Shown here piece by piece: positions 22,636 through 33,537 of a DNA stretch of 64,000 nucleotides (its first letter is position 1; every line of letters begins with the position of its first letter). Source of the stretch: Tetradesmus obliquus (lineage: Eukaryota > Chlorophyta > Chlorophyceae > Sphaeropleales > Scenedesmaceae); NCBI GenBank assembly GCA_030272155.1, contig CP126192.1, forward strand, positions 3,630,501-3,694,500, written 5' to 3'. Below the pieces are notes generated by a model. The model had not been told where the DNA came from and did not search any database. It saw only the letters and a list, made by a program, of their open reading frames with translations. Made by a program: the position numbers and the translations under genes.

Positions 22636-24524
22636 CTGATGTCAGGGCACGCTGCATGGTGACCTCAAGGCAGCCAACTGCCTGCTGGGCGGCGACGCTA
22701 GCGGCATGGGCATGGTGAGGGCTGGCGCTGCTCAGCCATTAATGCAGCACTGTGTGTTGGCAATGCCGTGCTGTTTGCAGTGGTGTAATGCCATTGATTC
22801 ACTTCCTGCTGGTCGTCGTGCAGGGTGTTTTGCACCTGTGCAGACTTCGCTGAAGTGGATACCCTGCGGTGGTACGTGTGACATTGTGTACGCGAAAGGC
22901 TTTTCCATGGGTGCGCAGTGCACTGTGTGCTGTTGTGCAGCTGCACTTGCTGCGGCAGCCCCTGTGCTTGACACGGCGCGTTGTGGTGTTGTATGTGTGC
23001 ATGCCAAGGCACCGCTCGCTCTCATCCCTGCCTCACTGCTAAAGCTGCTTTGTACATACCTCTGCCCATCTGTCGTGCCAGGTCGCCAAGGTCAGCGACT
23101 TTGGGCTCTCTTCCGTGCTGCAAAACGGCCTGACACACCGCACGATGACACACACCGGCACCATCAGCCATTCGGCGCCGGAGCTGCTGTCACACGGCCG
23201 CATGAGCCCCGCTGCTGACGTGTATGCCTTTGGCATAATGGGTGAGTGTGCAGCTGTGTGGCAGCTGCTGCCTGGCAGGGCACTGTTCGTAGAACTGTTG
23301 GGGCAAGGCAGCTGGTGGCAGCAGTGCCAAGCAGTAAACACAGAGTGCAGCTGTGCATTCTCTCTATAAGGTACGCACACAGAGCAGCTGGCAACTAGAG
23401 TCTACCACAAGCGGCGTCCACTGTTGCTTCTTCTCTCCAAAACCGTGCCTCACGGCTGCGCTCGCTAGCAGATAGTAACTGCTGTACTGCCGCTGCCCCA
23501 TACCGCAAATCTGTCGCTGCCTGCAGCCTGGGAGCTGTTCCACGGCGCCTCAGCCTTCTCCAACATGCACACAGGCCAGCTCATCAAGGCGGTGCTGGAT
23601 GGGCAGCGGCCAGCCATCTCACAGCAGCTGCATGCCTGGAGGGAGCTGGAGACGTTAGTAACACTCTGCTGGTCTGGTGATCCTTCAGACAGGCCCAGCT
23701 TTGGCCAGGTGGTGCAGTGCCTAGAGCTTATGCTGCAGCTGCTGGCTGATAGCGGCGGCAGCGCAGTGAATTCCATTTTGAGCGTGGTCAGCAACTCGGG
23801 ATCGCTGCAGGAACCAGCAGCGGCAGCAGCATTGCTTAGCGGGGAGGTGTTGAGTGCGGCAGGAGGCGCTGAAGGTTACATGGTGTGCTGGGATGCTGAC
23901 TGCAGCAGGCGGCAGCTGGCTGGCTGGGAGCAGCAGGGTGCAACAGACAGCTTGGCGTCAATCAGCAGCCTGCTGGATGCCATGTCGGAGCAGCGCAGCG
24001 CTGTGCTGCGCAGCATGCAGGCTATCCTGACTGGCAGCGGCCGCCTGCCACAGCTGCCCAGCCTCGGCCAGGATTGCCCCCAGCAGCAGCAGCAGCAGCA
24101 ATCTGGCCAGATGCTGCTGGGCTCATCCACGTGGTCGGCACCAACCATGCAGGAGTACTTGCAGCAGCAGGACCAGCAGCAGCAGCAGTTGCAGGCCAAG
24201 GGAGCAGCGCAGCATGCGCCATCTGGCCCCTGGCAGGCGCCCCCTGCCTCGAGCCAGGCAGCCGCATCAACAGTAGCAACTGCAGCTGCTGGCACGCATG
24301 TTGTTGACATCGACATGCCACCCATTCCAGACGAGTGGGTGGGGCTTAAGGTGCTGGTCAGGGCAGCAATAGATGAGCATAAGGCTCAGGTTGCGCAGCA
24401 GGCGGCTGAGCCCTGTGCGCTGCTGACGCCTGTGCAGCCGGAGCGGCAGCAGCAGCAGCAGCAGCAGGCGGTCCTGCAAAGCCTGCAGCCGCTGATGGCG
24501 TCACGTCACGTGCAGGACTTGTGA
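18672..24524 (+). CDS. Receptor-like protein kinase (signal peptide, ectodomain, TM helix, kinase)
   Basis: The model has 12 exons: 18672-19069, 19376 to about 19897, about 19976-20149, 20327-20438, 20626-20723, 20984-21201, 21359-21844, 22059-22139, 22361-22420, 22646-22714, 23082-23241, 23527-24524. It encodes about 1,120 residues. A signal peptide (FVTLFLLALVLQHATAAG) starts an ectodomain I do not recognise. The membrane helix is GIAVAGAVVVAAVLLCLGF. The kinase has a glycine loop (LGSGSFGKVYAARW), VAVKIIPC with the ATP lysine, HGDLKAANCLL, DFGLSS and APELL. Exon 7 inserts about 160 Ser/Ala-rich residues in the N-lobe before the hinge (VWLVMECCDGGTLKE). The catalytic loop is HGD, not HRD, so the kinase is non-RD. 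The ligand is unknown. Intron 1 appears to be GC-AG (CAG|gcaagt); the exon 2/3 join is uncertain. Confidence 0.85.
22600..22638 (+). repeat. (CTG)n tract before an acceptor
   Basis: A nearly pure CTG run fills the position of the polypyrimidine tract just upstream of the kinase exon 10 acceptor (gatgtcag, exon from 22646). Confidence 0.85.
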
Positions 24525-24776
24525 GCTGGTCCAGATCTGCTGCAGGCGGCTGAACACTGAACATGTTCAGGGGCAATGGTGGTGGGAATTTGTTTGTTTT
24601 CAAGTTTATAAACGAAGAGATGACCATCATCAGGTTAGGGATGCTTTGGCCAAGAGTACTGTGGTGGGTGGTGCGGCGCTGTTTGATGGCAGCGCCTATC
24701 ACCAACACCACCGCAGCCGGCGTTAGGTGTTGCACACAGAGCATAACAGAGCAAGGTGTGCCATAATTGTGATTGA

Positions 24777-24781
24777 TGTAA
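24777..24781 (+). terminator. Candidate TGTAA poly(A) signal for the receptor-like kinase
   Basis: It lies 253 bases after the kinase stop codon and is the first TGTAA seen after it. Confidence 0.5.
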
Positions 24782-26374
24782 GCTTGTTGTATGCATGCTG
24801 CTAATGGGTTGCAGTGATCTAGCGTGGCAGGTTTGGCCGGACCAGTGTACTCTGCTTAGCTATTTTGATCTTGCACACCCCATTCGTGCATGCTGGGGCT
24901 CTGCGCCTTAGCGGCACAGGCCATTTTTGCTTTCAGGCTTGCCGCCACTGTGGTATCGTAGTTGTACACCACGTGTTGGCAGGTAGTTTGTGTGTTTAGT
25001 AAGCGCATCTGTGCTGGTACCAGCCAGCAATGGGGATGGAACGGCTTACGGCAACACTGGGCCGATGGCTTGCGCCTGTGACTTGCAGGGCACTGGATTG
25101 CGCCTGCCTTACCCAGGCGAACGAGGTTTCCAATGGTGTTTTGTTTGTTCAGTTTTTATACATCAATGTATGCCGCATTATATCTTATCTCTGCACATGC
25201 GAGGCGCTCCTAACAGCGCCAGCACTGTGCCCCAAGCGCTATTTTTGTATCCCATCCATTGTGGCCTATGAGCAGGCCCGGTGGCTTGGTTTGCAGTAAG
25301 CGTTTTCAGTGGTGCAGGCATTGCAAGCAGCCGCCAGTGCTGTTGTGTATTGGTTGGGTTTGGTCCAGATCTGGACCCTACGAACGACTGGGGGTTGCTA
25401 AATGCATTTGGAGCACATCTGGTGAAAGGCGATGCGCGTTCGTTATACCCCAGCCTATGTGCGGTGTGAGAGAGGCAGGGGTGGTTTGCTTTTTGGACAT
25501 GTCACCATGCCGGGCATGTCACATGTCACCATGTACTGTGAAAACAGATCTCAGATCAGGCTGTTCTGGTACCAGTTTTTACAGTGTAAGAGGCAGGTTG
25601 GACCATGGTGCGCTCTTTGCTGCTGAAAGGTGTGTCTTTATAAGAGTCACTGTGTTGTAAGGTGCTGTCACATGTTGACAGAGGGACGTGCGTTTGAGCT
25701 ACTGTGGGTTTTTGGTGCGACCTTGAGCTCACACAAGTGTTGCTTGCTGGCTGCAGGCACACACTGCAGACCCTGCAATCAGACCCTGATGATCAGAGCA
25801 ACACGATCTTACCATACACAGCTTCTTTCATCATGGAGAGCTGTGACATTATCGAGGGTGCAGCACGGGTAAAAGACTCCGAGTACCGCTCCATCTCCAA
25901 GCAGGGCCTGCATCTGGGCCGGCCGAAGCAGGCAACTGGCGGTGCCCTGCTGCTGCTGCTGCGTGTACGGCGCAGTGTGAGACCAGCTCTACCGCGGATG
26001 GGATATGCCACATGCAGTATGCCCCGAGGGGCCATAAGAACATTCATAGGAGATTACAAAAAAGGCAGGTGTGCTGGCACCCGAGAAATCCCATGAAAGT
26101 ATGCTGGGCACTTGTTCAGTGCCTGGCAGCTGTCAGCAGTGCCACGCACTAATCGGTGCTCAAGGGTAGACCCACTTGTACTCGCTGTGCTGCTGCAGCT
26201 GCTGGATGATACCCAGCTCGCTCCACCTGTTGTTGGCACTCCACTTTTCAAGCCCGCTGGTCACCTCAGCAATCACCTGCAATGGGGGCGCCGGGCGGGC
26301 AGGGGCGGCTCATCCTCATCAGCTTGCTTTCAATAAAACCATGGCATCGATGCTACTGTGTTTGTATGCTAGGT

Positions 26375-26448
26375 GTCCAATTTGGTCTACTTGGTATGCG
26401 CGCAGGCTTCTATGCTCAAGGATCAGGGATCGAATCCCAGTGAGAGCA
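26375..26448 (+). pseudogene. Degenerate tRNA-like sequence (tRNA-Arg(UCU)-like)
   Basis: The stretch has an A-box-like D arm (TTGGTCTACTTGGTATGCGC, 26382-26401) and a B-box-like T arm (GGATCGAATCC, 26427-26437, one off the consensus). The loop CTTCTAT between them would place anticodon TCT. The acceptor and anticodon stems do not pair well, so it is a decayed tRNA or a tRNA-derived SINE head, not a working tRNA gene. It could also be chance. Confidence 0.3.
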
Positions 26449-26650
26449 GTCTGTTGGGTCGCTGGTCCAAGCTATGCTTGGGTTGCTTGATTACTACTCA
26501 TGCAGGGCACAGGCAGTGTTTTGGATAGTGATTTCAACCGTACACAAGACATGTAAGCACAAACAGCTGCAGCATGGCATCACAACTTGCATCGCTGCAT
26601 CTTGGTGCGCCCTTTGGAAGGGCGGCTTGCATCATGTGCCTCACAACATG

Positions 26651-26655
26651 TTACA
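26651..26655 (-). terminator. Candidate TGTAA poly(A) signal for the GST gene (minus strand)
   Basis: TTACA on the plus strand reads TGTAA on the minus strand, about 75 bases after the GST stop codon. Confidence 0.4.
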
Positions 26656-26730
26656 CACGGCTCTCTGCGGTGCTGGCAGGTCCCTGAAGCGCTGTGCACA
26701 TGCGCTGCATGCCAGAAGCTGCCGGCCACA

Positions 26731-28896
26731 TCAGCTCACCCGCTTGGCGTGCTCGTCCTGCTGCATGCGGCCCCACCAGGCAGCCAGCTTGGGGCGGCCC
26801 GCAAACACATCACGCCAGCCAAAGTAGCGCGGCAGGATGTACGTCATGATCACCACGGTGGGGAACAGCGCTGAGTCACCCGTTGTGATGTCGGGGCCTG
26901 CAGCAAGGCACGAGGCCAGATCCAAGTATGCAGGGTACAGCAGCGGCATGGGTTAACATGATAATGATGCGGGGTATGGCAGGGAAACGTCACGCATGTG
27001 ACAGGCAGGCACAGGCAAGACTCCGGCAGCTGCTAGGTGAGGCCCAGCCATGGGTGCAGCGACTCTGCTGATGGCAGGAAGCAAAGGGTGTCTGCAGGCA
27101 GCCAGTGGAGACTCCACAAGCAAGTATGTCCAGAGTATCATCAATGCACAAGCGCTGCCATGCACGCAATGTACACTTGCACACAGCAGCAGCCTCACAT
27201 AGCCAGCAGCAGCAGCAGCAGCAGCGCCGCACCTGCGATGTATGGCCCCACGCAGATGCCCTCCAGCACGTCCAGCTGCTTCACCAGCTGCTGCAGCAGC
27301 GCGGCACGCTCCCCTGCCTCCATCTTGCGGTACATGCACGCCTGCGGTTGCAGCCACAGCAGATGATGCGAGGTTCATGTGGGGTTGGACTTGCTGCGAT
27401 GCTGCATCTGCTACAGCGGAAGGGTTATGTTCATGTACCATGCTGGGCTATGAGTGATGTCGGTGGTTTGAAGTCACATGTTGGCCCTGCATGCTAGGAT
27501 GCGCTGTGATGGTGTTTCGGTGCTGCGGTGCACGCTCTCTTCCCTGCTGCGGCGATGAGCATCTGGACCGCGCCACACGCGCAACAGGCGCACTCTTACA
27601 TTCTGCGCCATAACAACAGACGCGTGCAGCGCACCTGGATGGGTGTGATGTACTGGTCATGGATGCGTGTTGCCAGCGCTGCCACTGCGCGCAGCTCCGG
27701 CGTGGGCGCCTGCATGCCGCCGCCAGCCTTGTCCAGCAAGTACTGAGCGATGACCTCGCTCTCTGGAACAGAGCTGCCATCCGGCAGCAGCAGGATGGGC
27801 ATCTGCGCAAATGTATATGTGTGGCAGCAGGCATGCGGCGCTTGCACAAGCTGGCTGGCCAGCACCCAGGTGTCTGATCTACTAGGCTGCGTTTGCGAGT
27901 GATATTTATCACCACAAAAAGTGAGAGGCGCAAAGAGGCAACAGCCGTACGCCCGTTGCATGCATATTTGGTGGTAGCCTAGATTCAAACCAGTTGCCAG
28001 ACGCCGTCGTTGCTACACTGCCAGGCACTACGCACTGCTTCAAGCTATTGCTGTCAGCACACCTTGTTTTGTGGGTTTGCTGCCAGAAACTGCTCTGAGC
28101 CGAACCCACCCAGGGCCATTGGCGACACGATGTCCACCTCACCCTGCAGGCAGCCACCAACGAACAGCATGATGTAATCGACGGAGCAACAGCTGTGCGC
28201 AATTGGCATCACCTACCGCCAGCATATGATGTTGCGCCGGCAGCAGCTGAAACTAGTGTCAAGGCATGGTAAGGGGTGCAAGCGCTGCAAAGCCATGCTG
28301 TGCCAGCTCAGCACTGGCAGTGCTGCATGCTGTGTGCATGATCAAGTGGCAGTAATCATGTCTGTGTGCGCCAGCTGCAATGCTTGTAACATCACGAGAT
28401 GCTTACCTCAAGCCCCTTGGCATAGATTACATGGCGAACCTGGCACACAGCAGCACAGCACAGAGCAAAGTGCCTCAGCTGCTGCTTTGCAGGGCACTGG
28501 TGATGGACGGCTGCAAGGCGCCGAGGTTGCTATGTGCTGCTCTTTAGTTGCTGATTTACAGAATCGCGACAGTATGTTGCTGCAGTATGCGACCTGCACC
28601 AACATGCGGCGTAGTGCCCTGCGGGTGTGTGCTGCAGCAGCGGGTGACTGTGCTGTCATGCTGGACCAGCCAGGAGGTACAATGCCCAGCAGTAACCCCG
28701 TGATTGATTACATGTCGAGGCTTGAGACATTTTGCGACGGTTTTCTTACCCGTGCACCGTGGTTGGACACTGGAGCATCAATGAGGGTTGGCTTGGTGAC
28801 GGTGAACTTTTCAGCGCGCACGATCACGGCGGTCCGGCGGCATACATTGCTAGTAGATGTTAGTTTATTTGTTTGAAGCCGCATAGCTGCTGCCAT
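26731..28896 (-). CDS. Glutathione S-transferase, probably plastid-targeted
   Basis: Six minus-strand exons: 28896-28750, 28439-28407, 28143-28063, 27802-27635, 27341-27233, 26897-26731, giving 234 residues. The first 30 residues (MAAAMRLQTNKLTSTSNVCR and on) look like a chloroplast transit peptide. The thioredoxin-fold GST N-domain follows: LIDAPVSNHGARVRHVIYAK, the NPQNKMPILLLPDGSSVPES substrate-binding motif with its cis-proline, and a C-domain ending PRYFGWRDVFAGRPKLAAWW. The enzyme would conjugate glutathione to electrophiles or act as a peroxidase or dehydroascorbate reductase; the class is not settled. SNHGAR, with serine, occupies the usual active-site position. Exon 2 is only 33 bases. 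The final codons AAGCGGgtgagctga contain a donor-like site, so a spliced alternative end to a short exon near 26700 is possible. Confidence 0.88.
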
Positions 28897-29560
28897 TTTG
28901 CTATTGAAGCGCTGCAACAGCCAGTAGCACACACGGAAACTCCTGGAAAATGTCGCTCACACCCCGATCACCACAACGATAACCAAGTCACACACGTTAC
29001 CAAGACCAAGAATTGTGTAATGGGTGCAACTCCGTGCAAGTGCAATTGACAGGCAACCTGAAACCTGATGGTTCTGCACTGCAAATTGACAGCTTTGGTT
29101 GATGAGGCAAAGCAGCTGCCATCTCGCGATCATCGGCTCAAAAGTCTCACCTAATGGCGTCACTCGACCAATGGAAGGTTGTTATTGGTGTCTAGCTGAG
29201 GCACCTCCCTGAGCAATCAACTGAGGGGACCTTGGAAGGCCATGATGCGTTGAGGCCTGCCTGTCAGGTTGCGCGGCATTGTTCGGCAATGGCATGCTGG
29301 GGATGTACAGGGGAACCTGCATGGATGGAATCCACATGCAACAATGCTGGTTGTACCCTTCATCAGGGCCGCCCTGGGTGCGCCACCATGGTGCATTGTC
29401 GAGACGCATGCCATAATGGGGCCCAATTTTGCTCGCGCCACGAACGGAATGATCATGAGTGCCTCTGTGGCAGGGGTACATGTGTGCCGCACAGCGACGG
29501 TGTGCGTGAAACACTGCGAGTAAGCTGCACTGCATGCTGCAGTACGCGCCAGCGGCTGGG

Positions 29561-29593
29561 CAGTCCGACTGCAGTCCGACTGCAGTCCAACTG
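29561..29593. repeat. Three tandem 11-bp units, each an inverted repeat
   Basis: CAGTCCGACTG occurs twice, then CAGTCCAACTG. Each full unit has 5-base arms CAGTC/GACTG around one base. It lies about 735 bases upstream of the RFC1 start codon and 665 upstream of the GST start. Confidence 0.8.
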
Positions 29594-29788
29594 ACGGTCA
29601 GTGCACTCCGCACAACTCTTGCTGAACACATTGGCTGTGCCAGTGGCTTGCGGATGCATTTGCCAAGGGTGCAGCTGCGGCCCTATGTAGACCGGACTGT
29701 ATTGTGCAAACGTATGCGCCGCGCTGCGCTACTGCCGACATCTGATGTTGGCACAAACATTCCTGCACTGTGTGCAGTGCAAGCAAAA

Positions 29789-29824
29789 GAGTGCAGCACC
29801 TGTCAGGAGTGCAGCACCTTTCAG
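29789..29824 (+). repeat. Two tandem 18-bp units
   Basis: GAGTGCAGCACCTGTCAG is followed directly by GAGTGCAGCACCTTTCAG, with one difference. It lies in the GST/RFC1 divergent region. Confidence 0.75.
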
Positions 29825-30325
29825 GTCCTAGGTGCAACCACGTTATGATCATGCCTTGGTATACACCCACTGGTACAAGACGCTAGATGCTGCTCACATC
29901 GGGGGTGATGGCCCACCGGCGGGCGTGGTGGAATTCAAGTATGCAGCATTTCTGCATATACTGTGACACACAAGCATCAAACGGTAAGTGCTCTGCTACC
30001 CTGAAGCAGACAATGATAATCTAGCTAATGCCGAGCTTGTTGGCCTGGATGTAGGCTCAGCCAGTGGTTATGACAGACCTGTGTTCACACTGCAACACTG
30101 GCAGCACACTGGCAGCAGAGGTTTTGACAGCCAGAATGAGCATGGCGCCTTGACGCAGCTCTTGCTCGTTCTGCCTTGACTAAACTCTGATATACGAAAT
30201 AATTGTGATGTCTGCAGCGACAAGTAGCTGCTGTACGTAAAATGCAGCTGTAGTACCGCGCTCTGGCAAATTTTGAATCGTACGCTGCTGTGAGAGCATG
30301 CAACTGCTGATCTGAGACAGAAGAA

Positions 30326-30862
30326 ATGGTGAGTAAAGGTTCAATCGCCCAGCAGGTGTTGCTGCAACTGTGCTGATCCGTTTTGGGGCTGCCCTGCTGT
30401 GCTGCTGCTGTGCTGTGGCACTGCTGCTGCAGGACATCCGCAAGTTCTTCCAGGCAGCAGGGGTCAAGCCCGGTGCGTACCAACACAACGCATGAGTTGT
30501 GCAGCATTTGCACTGCTTGCCTGCAGCTCTGATGCTGGCCTGGTCTGGGCCTCTGCTCATCTCAGACGTGCTTCATGCATGCAGGTGCTGCAACACAGAA
30601 GAAAGAGAAGAAGCAGGTGCGTGAACCAATGTAGCAGCAGATGGCGGTGAAAGGCTCATCGAAGTTCTACTAATTGGCTGGTTGGTATTGCTCAGCAATG
30701 CCTAGCACATTCAAAGCAAAACGCTCTTGTGCTACTTCTCAGCATACATCGACATTTTGTTTGCAGCGGTAGCACGCAGGCAATCAGCTGGCAGTGTGCA
30801 GTTCCTTTACATCAACTCTGACCTGTGCACTGCCACCGCCTGCAGGAAGCCAGCCAGCCGCA

Positions 30863-30893
<31 letters not shown>

Positions 30894-33499
30894 CCAGCCA
30901 AGGCAAAGCCTAAAAGCAAATCAACACCATCACCAGCCAAGCGCTCTGCAGGCAAAGCAGCAGCAGGCAAGGCAGCAGCAGCAGCAGCAGCAGCAACACC
31001 AGCTGCGTCTGGTGGTGGCTCCGCGCGCAAGCGGAAAAAGAAGGATGCAGACAGCGACAATGATGTGGTGAGCACAGCTTGCTGAGCAGCAACTTCAACA
31101 GTGCGGCATATGGCAACGTCATTGTCGCAGGAAAAGTACACCAACAGCAGCAACAGGGAAGGCATGTGGCCCTGTCGAGCATGCAGCAGCTATTGGTCGT
31201 TAAGCAGCAGTATCACATGCAGCTGTGGCGTAACAGCAGTTGTAGCATGCGGAGTGTCCTTCACCTTTCATTCCTCATGTTCTTTGGGAACCATGCGCTC
31301 GGTCAAGTGCATTCGCCTGGTGCAGCTGCACTTGTGTGCCCCAGAGCAGCTTGGCATTTGATTCATGTCCTTGGAAGTCACATAAGCTGGCAGCAACAAG
31401 CAAAGGACCAGCAGGAGACCAGCATGCCTGCACTTGCTGTGCACATGCAAACTCCATGGCGTGCTGCATTCTGTGCTTCATGTGCTGTGCAGTTTTGTGG
31501 TGCTGCTAAGCTTGGTGCGGGGGTTCATGCGCAATGCTGCTGTCATATTGCCATGGATGCGCTTGCAGCAGCGATAAGCTTTGCCACTGCAGTGCAGGCA
31601 GTTGTGTGTGGCAGCTCCCGTGCATGCCGCTGCACTTCAATGCGGGATGCTTATAACTCTCTGCATCTCTGCATCTGCACTCTGCCGCGGTGCCAGGTGC
31701 TTGTGTCAGATGATGATGACGATGACGACGATGACGTCATGTCACTCGATGCGGAGGATGACGCCAGCGACGATGACGACTTTGTCGACCTGGAGGACGA
31801 GGATGACGACGCTGCCGCTAAACCCAAGCCAGCCAAGCGCGCTAAACCCTCCACACCCGCAGCAACCAAGTCAGCTGGCTCCACCCCGGGCAGGAAGGGT
31901 GCTGCTGCTGCTGCTGCTGCTGCCCCCAAGGGCAAGGCTGCAGGCGGCAGGGGCAAGGCCACCAAGCATGAGATGGTCATAGAGAAGGGCAGCCAGGAGG
32001 GCTCTGAGAAGAAGAGGAAGGTGCCCGGCAGCATGGTGCGTCAAATCAACTTATTATCATTTCCTACTGCACCAAAGTGGGGCAACAGGCCCACATGCGA
32101 AGGTGGCAAACAGGGCTCTTGGGGTCTATGCAGCACACCGATTGCAGTGCAATCAAAGTGCTGCATAGACGGGCGTGTTTGAACAAGGGCAGCAGAGCAT
32201 AAATAAGCAGCAGCAGCTGCCTTCACCAGCAGCAGGCGAAGCCGCGGCAGGGGTGGCAGGTGTGCAGCAGCAGTAGACATGGGCATCCTTAGGGTAGCTT
32301 CGGGCTGCTAGGTAGCACGCCAGTGTTTCGCAGCTGCTACAGCAGTGTGGATGCCACCTCTGCAACCACTTCACTTGCACGCATCAACACAGCAGCACCA
32401 CCATTACTCACTGCTGCTGCTGCTGCTGCTGCAGGCTGGCCAGGCTGCGCCGGTTGCCCCAAAGTCAGCTAAGAAGGAGAAGGCAGAGAAGGCCCAGCTG
32501 TCACCAGAGGCAGCAGCAGCAGTGGCGGCTGTGGATGCTGCTGCCAAGGCCCTGCCGGAGCTGCAGCCTGATGAGCTGGTGTTCATGAAGAATGAGGCGT
32601 TTGGGGGCGCAGTGGACATGGAGCCATCAGCACCGGGCTCCAAGGTGGGTGCGCCAGGCGCTGGGGGATGAGGGGTTGCCTGCTGCTGCCCCATGTCCGG
32701 TTTGCGACAGATCTGTCACTCGGACATCTTCAACGGCAAGGTGTTTGTGTCACTTGCGCAGTAGCTGCATGCGATGCTCACACACTATTTATCGTCTGCT
32801 GCTGTACTCTGCTTTGAACGACTGCCGCCTTGTAACAGACCGTGCCTGCCGGCCACCCTGACGCGTTCACGGGCAAGGTGTTTGTGTTCAGCGGCGTGCT
32901 GCCCAGCCTGTACCGCGAGCAGGCCACCGACCTGGTGGCGGCGCACGGCGGGCGCAGCACCAAGGACGTGAGCGGCAAGAGCAGCTTCCTGGTGGTGGGC
33001 AACAACTGCAGCAGGCGCAAGTTCGACAAGGTGGGCAGGCGTTGTTGTTATTCATCAACATAGGCACACAAGTTGCAGCCAGGGCTTGGCTGCTGCAGGA
33101 TCGATTGCATGGACATAGCAGCTTCATGGTGGTGGGCAACAGCTGCAGCAGGCGCAAGTACGACAAGGTGGGTGGGCAGGTTGCAGCCCTGGCCTGGCCG
33201 GCTGCTGCGTGCTTGCTTGCCAGCGGCCAGCAGGTTCCTCTCAACACAGTAGTTGTGACATTTCTTTCCTTTATCAGTCATCAACAGATCATAAGTTATC
33301 ACCAATTCAGCTGTCTTCAGCTACTCGAAGCATCCGCTGGCCTGCTGCTGTGTGTGCCTCTTTTCACAAGCGGATGAGAAGCACTGACTGGCCTGCTGCT
33401 GCTGCTGCTGCTGCGTGTGCGTCATTTCACAGGCGCTTGAGAAGCACTGCATGGTCATCGATGAGGATGGCTTCCTGGCGCTGGTGGGGGCCAGCAAGC

Positions 33500-33537
<38 letters not shown>

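Larger units (their letters stand above)
24525..26730. other. Convergent intergenic region between the kinase and GST genes
   Basis: This 2.2 kb lies between two convergent genes and should contain both 3' UTRs. A TGTAA at 24777-24781 fits the kinase. The middle is less repetitive and lower in CAG than its surroundings. A plus-strand open stretch around 25704-26096 (including FIMESCDIIEGAARVKDSEY) is preceded by a ctgcag acceptor-like site, but I do not recognise it. A degenerate tRNA-like sequence is at 26375-26448. Confidence 0.3.
28897..30325. other. Divergent intergenic region between GST and RFC1
   Basis: This 1.4 kb lies between divergent start codons and should contain both promoters and 5' UTRs. 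No supported gene was seen. Two short tandem arrays are listed separately. A short plus-strand ORF at 29269-29523 has no recognisable motif. Confidence 0.35.

Noticed and set aside
28226-28876. Long plus-strand ORF (216 codons) across the GST locus
   Set aside because: It overlaps two GST exons in antisense and has no motif. The minus-strand exons join in phase to a full GST.
31079-31696. Read-through ORF upstream of the RFC1 acidic exon
   Set aside because: It lies in an intron; the exon begins at the ccag acceptor ending at 31696 and fits the phase of the previous exon.
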